Assembly (NCBI GenBank): GCA_030549495.1 | Contig: JAUIRK010001025.1 | Coordinates: 17,501-81,500 of the forward strand | DNA length: 64,000 nucleotides | Source of the DNA: Nectonema munidae | Taxonomy: Eukaryota > Nematomorpha > Nectonematoida > Nectonematidae | Reading direction: 5' to 3' | Shown here: positions 26,448-64,000 of the stretch, one piece after another | Layout of the letters: each line of letters opens with the position of its first letter | Position numbering within the stretch: position 1 is the stretch's first letter | Notes under the pieces: model-generated | What the model was told of the DNA's origin: nothing | The model's input: the letters and a program-made list of their open reading frames with translations, nothing else | Databases searched by the model: none | Position numbers and translations under genes: made by a program

Positions 26448-26490
26448 CAAACTACGGCTCACGGTCTAAATGCGGCCCGCTGAGATAAAG
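26448..26490 (+). mobile_element. hAT-type terminal fragment
   Basis: GTTGACAAACTACGGCTCAC followed by AAATGCGGCCCGC closely follows the common end of non-autonomous hAT elements (generic form GGCAAACTACGGCCCGCGG). The opposite end was not found, so only one terminus is supported. Confidence 0.4.
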
Positions 26491-28052
26491 TTATAATCTA
26501 AAGTTATTTAGGAGTTTACGATCTTTGATGCCAAAAACAAAGACCAATTCAAAATGAGAGATATTCATACTGCACGATCATTGATTGCTTAAAAATGTTT
26601 TGAATAAAATGGATTCCTTTTATTTCCCGTGTTTTTACTTTTCGTTGTTGAGTTTGTGTTTTAAATTTAGATTTAAATTATATTTATTGTTTTAAGTGTA
26701 TAATCAATTTTGCTCTGGAAATTATTTTTAACACTATAATTTTATAATCAAAAATATTTCTTCAAGGTAGCATTTTCTTACATATGTTTTATTAAATTTA
26801 CCTTAAAAACTAAAATTTTGGTGATCATTGTTTTTTTACATGCTTAGAAGTTTTTAAATCAACAAAATTACTTAAAAAAAGTCTTGCATCTTTTAAATTC
26901 CCAGATGAAAATTAAATTTAGATGAAAAAATTTGCCTACATTTAAATACTTAGGGAAAAAATCCCACATGACTTTGACTGCTAAATTTTATTACATATCA
27001 ACTCCGACTCCTATTTCTTTAAAATATCGGACCGACTTCAAAAATTCCGATCACAAAGTTGAAATTTTTTTGTCAAATTTTTTTGTATTTTTAAATATTT
27101 TAATCAAATGATTAGAGAATCCACACTGTAAGAGATAAAATCTCACACAGATTTATAGAAAATATGCACTAACAGTCCACCCTCAGTAAACCGGACTATT
27201 TCATCCCTTATGTTTTCTTCCAGAAGTGGTGGTTTTCGGTTTAATTAATTTAAGTTGTTTTCATGTTAAAGTTAAGCACATATTTTATCATTAGATTACA
27301 CGTTCAATTAGGTAGTTTTAATTTCTCATTTTTAATAATAATTGTATAAAAATGGAAAAAGTTTTCCTATATATCTTACTTTTTTTTTAATAAAAACTTA
27401 TAAAGCATACGATACACTTATTCTTTCACTATAATTTTACAATTCTTCATTTTCTGCTTCGTCTTAACTTTCATCAAAAATGATATTGACAATTTTGTGC
27501 GCCATTTAAGTATGAATCTTTTTGGAACAATCATCATTTTTTATATAAATTATATTCCTAAAATCTCTTCAAAGAAGAACTAATGATTATGATGGATGCG
27601 AAAATTAAAATGAACATTTAGGGGGTAGCCAGGCAAATCCTCAGCTACAGGAATTTTATTCGTTCATCCAGATATGGTTTCTACAAAAGTGTGCACATAG
27701 GTAAATAAATAGCAATAATGACAATAGCAATAATAAAAATAGTTTTCTTCCTTTTGTCGACGATGATCATCGTATTTATAGATGAAGCAGATTCACAGAT
27801 GAGAATTTATTTGGCAGGGATTTATTGGTGTGCTTTCTTTTTGAATTATTCATACCACGTTGATGGTTGCCATAAATTATTTCTTTTTTCATTTGTGTAC
27901 ACCACCTTTTCTCAATACTCGATAAATCTTTCTTCTTGAAAGTGAACTCATAAATCTAGTGATGAAAGTAATGAGATAAATGCTGCTTGATGTTGGTTGT
28001 TGTTGCTTCTTGTCACTTTTAGTTAATAAAATCCTTGATTTAGCGCGCCAAA

Positions 28053-28075
28053 TTTTACCTGTACTTTCATTTCAG
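28053..28075 (+). promoter_or_regulatory. Splice acceptor just upstream of the transporter ATG
   Basis: A strong pyrimidine tract ending in AG at 28074-28075 (TACTTTCATTTCAG) sits 5 nt before the ATG at 28081. The exon therefore begins TTTAA|ATG. Its upstream partner is either a non-coding leader exon or a trans-spliced leader; neither is identifiable here. Confidence 0.7.
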
Positions 28076-28080
28076 TTTAA

Positions 28081-57313
<29,233 letters not shown>

Positions 57314-58910
57314 CGAATGAGAACAGCTTTCACCTCTTCAAAAGATGTATTCTCCTTCTCATGATGTATGTGTGTGTATGTTTGTGCATGTGTGTTTCTT
57401 TATATATACATACATTTTTTAATCCTTCTTTTTTCACATTCAAAAAAGTCACTTGTGTTACTGACGTCACCCCGAAAAATATGCATATGCGCATGTGTAG
57501 ATATCTATTTTTTATTCCAGTGTGAAAACTGCAATATACCCCATACTCACGTTTTTGTTAAAATGTGATTCCGATTTCTGATGCCGCTCTAAGCATGATA
57601 ATTTTTTCACTTCACCGACATCTATCTCCCATACACCCCACATGTGTATATGACATGCAATGGATTTTTGTGCATTTATATTCGCCACCTTATCCAATCA
57701 CGATGATTTGTAAATATGCCAACAGATTTTGAGGCGGTCTTTGCAACACACAAATATACAAGCACAAATGATTCGCTGGATCTTGTTACGCTCATTATTA
57801 TCATGGGCATACATGAAATTTAAAATTTTATTATAATTCTATAATTTTACTTCATCCCTTTATTTGATGATTCTCGCAATTCACATCACCCATCAACAAA
57901 ATGTCATCACGAAATATTTGAAATTTTTTTTAATTATTATTTCAAAATAAACTTGATAATAAAGGCCAAAATTGAACATTTTCACTTCTATTAACATCTA
58001 TACGGGCGTGCTAATCTTCGAGAGTTTTATATCCTGAAATTTGATGTCACCCTTTCCTAGTTTATTTCCAATAAACGCATATCTTTGAAGCATATGCAAT
58101 TTTTGAAGGTACGGCACCGTCAAATTGGATGTTGATCTTTGTGGCTGTGGGCCACGAGAGAGATTCTTTCTGGCAAAGTTTCCAGTAGTTTCTGATATTT
58201 TTACTTTAATGATATTTTGGATTTAACTGGTTCGATATCACCAAAAGTAATTCTTACTTTTCAAAATTGAACAGTATTATTTTTACATAATATCGATGCT
58301 AGCTATTTATAATATATAATGTTAACGGAGTATTTGCAATTATGCGAAATGATATAGAGTCCATTATTGATGGGATGAAAGTGCCTCTATTTCCATTTGA
58401 AGTTTTCAGAATTATTTCTTTTTCACGGGAAATATCTCCAGTGCCAAGGTTCAAATAAAGGAGTGTAGATACTCAAATGGGTCCAACTGATTTCAAAATT
58501 AGTTTCCTAGATTAAATCTAAATTGTAAATTTCTCAGCCAAAACCTTTGAATTGAAGTGATCGCTACGTGAACATCCCAAATAGATACCAAGTCAGTTTT
58601 CGTACGGACGGTAATATTTTTTTGCTTTAAAAAATTTTCACTTCTTTAATAACTATCTAAAATCTAACTAACAAAAAACTAGCTAACTAACAGACTAAAA
58701 AAAGATATATTTTTTTTAATTTAAAAATTTTATTTTCAACTGCTCTTATTTTTACCAACACAGTTTACCCTGATGGGTGTGAAAATTCATCCAAATAGTT
58801 TTTTTGAGTTTGAGAAAAAATTGTCTGCATAAATATAAAATAATTGATTAAAAATCAATAAAAAATACCGAAATGAGTACAAGTATTTTTTACAAAAAAG
58901 TATATCATTT
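57314..58910. other. EAAT 3' flank and untranslated region
   Basis: The 3' UTR starts after 57313. The sequence to about 57900 is less AT-rich than the surroundings. No further gene is seen before the piggyBac relic on the opposite strand. Confidence 0.6.
57946..57963 (+). terminator. Candidate polyadenylation signals
   Basis: Two AATAAA hexamers at 57946-57951 and 57958-57963, about 640 nt after the transporter stop; a third lies at 58070-58075. In AT-rich DNA this hexamer also occurs by chance, so the site is tentative. Confidence 0.4.
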
Positions 58911-59950
58911 TTATTCACACCTATATTTTTTGCATTTATCACATTGGGAATACGCTTTTTGGTCTTTTCCCAGACAACGAGCTCGTTTAGGCAGTTTTTT
59001 AGTTTGTTTTGAAGAAGATTCTACAAACTCTTTTGTCTCTGATATTTCTGACAAAAGAACTTAAAGAATTTCTTCTTGGAAGGCGTGGTCTTCTAAATAT
59101 TTAATTTTGCACTACATTTTTCTTAGATCTTTTAAAAAAGGCGTTTCCTGTATAATTTTCCTTCATTCAAAATAAGATTGTTTTCTAGGCTTCAATCAAA
59201 ACTATTTGCACTTGAAATATCGATCATGTGGCAAAATAAAGCAAAATGCCATCTATTAGTTTTGTTTTTTACTGTATATCCTCCAACTAGTTGATCTAAA
59301 GAGTCTCATAAGAGGTTCCTAACATTTGTCAGATTTTTTTCGTCAATTGGATTGCTGGATTATATGCAGTAAAAAAGTTATCGGAAATGAGATTACTTCC
59401 CTTGAGCTTTTAGACTAATTCTACTATTTAATTTTTCTGTCAGCATTCGAGCTATTATTTCAAACGTTTTTTGACATAGTAGCTTTAAAAATTGGTCTGC
59501 CAATATCATCACCACATAAATTCTTTAGAGATTATCCATTCAAACGAAAAACTGCAACAAATCAAAATACCAATATACTTAAGGAAACTTTATCAATGCC
59601 AGTCCATTCATCTTTATAAATAAGCTCTCCTTCAAGATATTTAGTATAAATAATAATTTTCTTGAAGGAAAAATTGAAGCAAGAATCGAATGAGTCCATA
59701 ATATTTGAAATGACTTTTTAACAAACTTTGATACTCTAAAACTTCAACATGAATAAAAACTTTTCGGTTCTCATTTTCCTTGAATATGACGGAATTAGTG
59801 CTTTTCCATCAAATATTTTTTGTTTTGACAACTTTTTTTGTTCTATTCGATTTTCTTCACTTTATTCGTAATAGCTATCGATATCTTCTACATTTCCTTC
59901 AACAAACTCTCCTTCAGATTCAAATAAATTATCCACTTCAAAACGCCATG
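58911..59950 (-). pseudogene. piggyBac transposase relic 2
   Basis: Minus-strand reading from about 59950: an acidic N-terminus with ESEGEFVEGNVEDIDS; FDGKALIPSYSRKMRTEKF; DEWTGIDKVSLSILV; the highly typical SLKNLCGDDIGRPIFKATMS with EIIARMLTEKLNSRISLKAQ; then, after loss of the middle of the catalytic core, SHF/DNFFTAYNPAIQLTKK-like sequence; LDQLVGGYTV-like and NKTNRWHFALFCHMIDISSA (about 59280-59200); and a cysteine-rich end with RARCLGKDQKAYSQCDKCKK and YRCE, stop at 58911. It differs from the relic at 24.6-25.8 kb, so at least two piggyBac lineages colonised this genome. Several frame changes and an internal deletion make it inactive. No terminal repeats identified. Confidence 0.85.
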
Positions 59951-61250
59951 ACATTTCCAAGATCAAAGAAATCGAAGAAAATAACGACGCAAGAATAAAT
60001 ATGAATTAAAAGAAAATTCAATAAAATGTTTATGAAACGAAAAAAGTAGCATCAGAGATAGTAAATCAGTATAGTGCAACTCAATCTTCTCTTCTCTTCT
60101 TAAATGTTTTAATATATAACCATGGCGATGTGAATAATAATATATATATGCGTTGATATATTTTTAATCGAGCATTTTTGAAAGCCGTTCTTTTTTGAAA
60201 TTCAATTCCTTGTGATAACAGAACCATATGAAACTTTTTATCGATATTTTTTGATTACAAAGAAAGTGTTGCTGAGACGTCATGAATAAAAGTTGAAGGA
60301 AGAAAATAAGTAAATCTTTTATTCAAAGAAGTTGGAAACTTTATCATTACTTTTAACTATATATTTAAAATTATATTGCAATTTGACATAACATTTTGCA
60401 AATTATATGACAATATATTTCATTTTATACAAAGTAAAATGAGTGAAATTTTATCCAACGGTAAAAAATGTAATCATCCCTTTAATTTTTGATGTTTTAA
60501 ACTTTTCTTATTTTTTAAAATTTATATTAAAATTGACGAATAAATAAAGGTTGAAGTTTTGATAAATTGGAACTGGTTATTTAGCAAAGTTAAGAAATCA
60601 AAATGGGTGAAAAATCACTCAAAGATGGTGTGAGGGTTATTAAATAATTTATAGAATTTACTTTTAAGATATTTTTTATAAAATTTTAAAATCATATAAA
60701 TATTTTTTTTAATAAAAAAGTCAAAAAAATATTTATAAATTTTATTTTTTATTTTAAAAAAAGATTTAAGACGAAAATTTATAAATTAATACAATGAATA
60801 AATGTAAAAATTATATAATAATATTTTTGGATAAATGGCAAGCCACAAAGATGCATGGTTTTAAAATGAATTTTATTTATATAAGATCTCTTAATAATTT
60901 ACCCTAAAGAAGAAATCAAGGAGAGTTGGATGATATATCAGTAAATAAAATTTATTTTAAAACCATACATTTCCTATCTGAAATAATTTTCTTCATGAAC
61001 ATCTTTCTCTCAATCTTAAATAGAAAGGGGAAAATTAATTATAAGATAAAGTTTGATACGGTTATACAATGGTAATGGCCAAAATGTCCGTTAGGCAATT
61101 TGTCCTTATACAAGCTATCCTGTCACTTCTCGAAAGAAAAGCCTACGATTCAAGGCAAGTGTTTGTGGACAACAGATCTAGCCATTTTCCCTTCATCAGT
61201 CTTAAGTGACGCCTATTGAAAGTTGAATACGCATATTTCTAAATCAAAAC
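59951..61250. other. AT-rich non-coding region
   Basis: No gene recognised. Near 61079-61115 the phrases CAAAATGTCCGTTAGGC and AATTTGTCCTTATA echo the MITE at 40.5 kb and may be a scrap of that family. Confidence 0.5.
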
Positions 61251-61400
61251 ATATTCCAGCTTCATACATGGACCCCAAGGGGGTGGAAGAATTCTGCAAA
61301 TCATCCTTAGATGCATATCTGAATTTCCCGGCAATGCTTATAGGTGGATACTGGATGGGCAGGAACGTTGTGAGAAAGCGATCTCTTTTGAAAAGCTGAA
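61251..61400 (+). pseudogene. Unrecognised coding-like scrap
   Basis: An open stretch reads HIPASYMDPKGVEEFCKSSL followed by DAYLNFPAMLIGGYWMG and ends at a stop near 61400. It is less AT-rich than its flanks and has protein-like composition; upstream in the same frame is TTDLAIFPSSVLSDAY before a stop. I cannot name a family. It may be part of a decayed transposon or gene copy. Confidence 0.3.
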
Positions 61401-61715
61401 GTTAGCAGTGAAGAACTTCATAACATTGAAAATTAAACTTGAAGTAGCCACTAAACTTTTTGTTTTTTACTGGTAGGAGTTTTCTGGATAAAAAATTTGT
61501 CAAACTCTGGTTAGTCCAAAGTCGTTTTAAACATTTCATCGTAGAATACGTTTTTTTTCGTGGTATTTTTATTTTTTACTTTTGTGCAAATGTTTTCTTG
61601 ATAGCTCTTTTCATGTTCATGTCCATTGACATTTCTTGTTTTGTTAAAATTATCTGGAAATCGATCATGAAGACAAGGGTAACTTTTAATCCTATCAGTG
61701 ACGGGGGCCATTTTA

Positions 61716-61737
61716 CCCCCCCCCCCCCCCCCCCCCC
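61716..61737. repeat. C homopolymer tract (22 C)
   Basis: Follows CAGTGACGGGGGCCATTTTA at 61695, which resembles a hAT-type MITE end (compare the C tract within 48257-48449). No matching opposite end found. Confidence 0.95.
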
Positions 61738-61869
61738 TCAACTAAAATTTCTATTGTACAAAATTGGCTAAATTATATGTCCTCAAACTTTTTGACTTTT
61801 CCTAAAATTGTTAGCTGCATCTTTTGATTCCATTTCATGGTAGTTAAATGAGCCTCTCATGTCAAAAAC

Positions 61870-63300
61870 TGTCAATCAAAATCAAATGTACATTTTTTTC
61901 AACAAAATTTTGATCAAAAATTAAAAATCCATTTTGCAGTTTACATCTCTAAATTTCTCCAAGAATATTATTCCAAATTTAAATAAAATTATTTTTTATA
62001 CATAAATCAAGCATGCTGATTTAATTTCTGGACTCCGTTTTCACTAATAGGGTGTGAAAATTTATGAAAATGTCAAACAAATTTGCGGTTTTTCCCTGAA
62101 AATTGTGTCCAAGTATATTAATCAAATTTTAAATAAAATGTCTATTTTTATACTAAATCAATCATGCTGACTTCTTTTTCGTACTCAATTTTCATAATTA
62201 GGGTGTGAAAAATTCTGAAAGTGTCTATAAAATTTGGGGTTTAGCCCCTGAAAATAATATGTATGAACATTTTTTAAATTTAAAAAAATCAAGCATGACA
62301 ATTTAAATTCAGGATTCATTTTTTGAAATTTGGTTTTCAAAATGTCTAAAAGTGGCAATCAATTTTGTAATTTTTATCTGAAACTCCAAGAATATTAATT
62401 AAATTTTAAACTAAATATATTTTTATATCAAATCTAACATGCTAATTTCATTTCTCAGCTCAGTTTTAGCAACTATGACTTGGAAATGTCTAAAAGTATT
62501 TGCAGTTTACGTCTGAGAAAGTGTCTCCAAAAACATTTATACACATTTTAAATAAAATATTTGTTTTAAATAAATCGAATATGTAGATTTTATTTCTCGA
62601 CTAATTTTTTGCAATTGGAGTGTGGAAATTTTAACCATATTTTTGCTTGACGGCAAAAATTATTTCCTACAATATTATTTATATTCTCAATAAATATATT
62701 TTTTGTACTAGATCTCCATGTTGATTTCATTTTTGGACTCATTTTCGTAATTAGAATGTGAAAATGTCAATCAAATATGTCAGTTTCACCTGAAATTTTT
62801 TTTCAAAAACATTTATTCACATTTTAAGTAGAATATTTTTTAAACTAAATTGACGATGCTGATACCATTTTTTGGATAGGTTTTTACCATAACTGTGAAA
62901 AAATGTGTCAAAGTACAAATAGAATTAGTGATGTATGTCTGAAAAATATCTCATAACTTCCATATTTTAACTAAAATATATTTTTTATTCTTAATTTCTT
63001 ATTGCGATGCTCCCTTCATTTCGGGACTTAGTTTTTCCAATTAGGGCGCAGGAATGTGGGGAATTATTATCAATCAATTTTGATATTTTGGAAAAAAACA
63101 AAGTTCTAAAGATAAACTAAATTTTCTCAAAAATTCACTTTTGATTGAAAATCACTATTAAAATTTTGATTGAGGATACTAAAAATATCACTCAAATTTA
63201 AAATAATTTTTTAACATGTTTTTCATTTCTGTACTTCTTTTTAGTCATTACAGTGTAAAAATGGGTGAAAGTATCAATCGAATTGGCAAAAATCTTTTTT
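61870..63300. repeat. Old diverged tandem array, about 140-bp unit
   Basis: A recurring unit, approximately CATGCTGATTTCATTTC, GGACTCATTTT, ATTAGGGTGTGAAAATG, TCAATCAAATTTG, then CTGAAAA, TCTCCAAGAATATTAATC and AAATTTTAAATAAAATAT. Using the ATGCTGA-like phrase as marker, units start near 62013, 62164, 62295, 62439, 62581, 62718, 62856, 63007 and 63216, with spacings of mostly 131-151 bp. Copies are strongly diverged. It is a local degenerate satellite, not coding. Confidence 0.8.
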
Positions 63301-64000
63301 TTTCCAAAAAATCTTTATAAAGTTTGTCCTCATAATCGTTATTTATTATAGTACAAAAATTTAAGTATGCGAGAAGTAAGGGAACTGAAGTCACATTGAA
63401 ATGAGAACGCATGATCATAAGAAAAATGAAATAGTAACACGTCTAATAAAGTGCTTTTATATCGTCGATAAAGTAATCCTTTCAGGAGCTATATGGTTTT
63501 AAGAAACAAGTATCTAACTTGTCTACATGGAAGATATGCCGTTTTCCAATGAACTATGAGCAGGTGTTAAAATCTACTATTGAGATTTTCAAAAAACATC
63601 TTGAACATGAAGAAGAAGCTCCTTCATTATGAATCAAAAATCTTTAAACCTTTATCTCATTAGTTAATATTTCAAACATCAATTTGACTAAAAAAGTGAT
63701 CTAAAATTTTCAAACATTCAGAGTTAGACATCAATATGTAAAGATATAGATTTTCTCAAAAAATTTTATAAATGTGAATCCAATTTGACAAATTTTTTCC
63801 TTCGGTGTGAATATTTTAAAAGTGGAAAAGTTTTTGTAATTGAAAAAAAGAGGATTATAAATGGATTCACCTAGAAGAGGAATCTTTAAAAAGGATTAGT
63901 TAGCAAATATTCAGAGTGATATTTGTTCATATCCACTGAAATACAACACATGATATTGTTAAAAAAATACAAAAAAAAGAGATTCTCTTCAATAGAAAAG
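63301..64000. other. Non-coding, nothing seen
   Basis: AT-rich sequence to the window edge. No motif, repeat or convincing open frame. Confidence 0.6.

Larger units (their letters stand above)
25810..28052. other. Non-coding region upstream of the transporter exon
   Basis: Contains two tentative transposon traces (listed separately at 26164 and 26448) and a pogo-like string CAGTCCACCCTCAGTAAACC near 27178 with no matching right end. Otherwise AT-rich sequence with no recognised gene. The 73-codon open frame near 27718 is hydrophobic but has no family resemblance. A transporter promoter or leader exon could lie here but none is identifiable. Confidence 0.45.

Noticed and set aside
27174-27250. 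pogo-like transposon end (CAGTCCACCCTCAGTAAACC)
   Set aside because: Only one end is visible and no matching inverted end or TA duplication was found within about 2 kb.

Overview
This window is AT-rich, intron-bearing eukaryotic DNA from an animal, most likely an arthropod. A copepod such as a sea louse is my best guess, but the evidence for that is indirect: base composition, the transposon mix and the transporter sequence. It holds one convincing host gene and a dense collection of decayed transposable elements. I see no bacterial-type gene, CRISPR array, rRNA gene or functional tRNA gene, and no LTR or viral element.

The host gene is an excitatory amino acid (glutamate/aspartate) transporter of the SLC1 family on the + strand. 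I assembled nine coding exons: 28081-28206, 37243-37441, 43652-43862, 47836-47990, 48821-48947, 49982-50215, 53259-53453, 55005-55139 and 57094-57313. All junctions are GT/AG with matching phase. They give 1602 nt, or 533 residues plus stop, normal for an EAAT. Both re-entrant hairpins, the NMDGT motif and the substrate-binding arginine are present. The first coding exon has a strong splice acceptor 5 nt before the ATG and an in-frame stop directly before it, so the mRNA 5' end comes from an unseen leader exon or a trans-spliced leader.

1-28 kb has no recognised host gene. It contains short tandem repeats, four copies of a tRNA-derived SINE (5.8, 8.1, 10.4 and 19.2 kb), a MITE-like element holding one of those SINEs (10.2-10.8 kb), a broken transposase-like gene of a family I cannot classify (11.3-13.1 kb), a hAT-type non-autonomous element with a TTAA-flanked piggyBac-like MITE nested in it (18.3-18.8 kb), and a piggyBac transposase relic (24.6-25.8 kb, minus).

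28-57 kb is the transporter gene. Its introns carry a 5'-truncated LINE (31.8-33.4 kb, antisense), a non-LTR C-terminal scrap (50.3 kb, antisense), foldback and MITE elements at 35.5, 39.0, 40.5, 41.3, 46.7, 48.1, 48.2 and 50.7 kb, two more SINEs (40.1 and 49.4 kb), and an uninterrupted 716-bp TG dinucleotide tract (42538-43253) about 400 bp before exon 3.

57-64 kb has the transporter 3' end, a second piggyBac transposase relic (58.9-59.95 kb, minus), an unrecognised coding-like scrap (61.25 kb), and an old, diverged tandem array with a unit of about 140 bp (61.9-63.3 kb).

I found no clear new biological system. The items most worth a second look are the TG tract, the foldback element with tandemly repeated termini, the old tandem array, the near-identical inverted duplication at 46.7 kb, and the splice acceptor touching the transporter ATG. 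All family calls come from reading the sequence; no database search was run.
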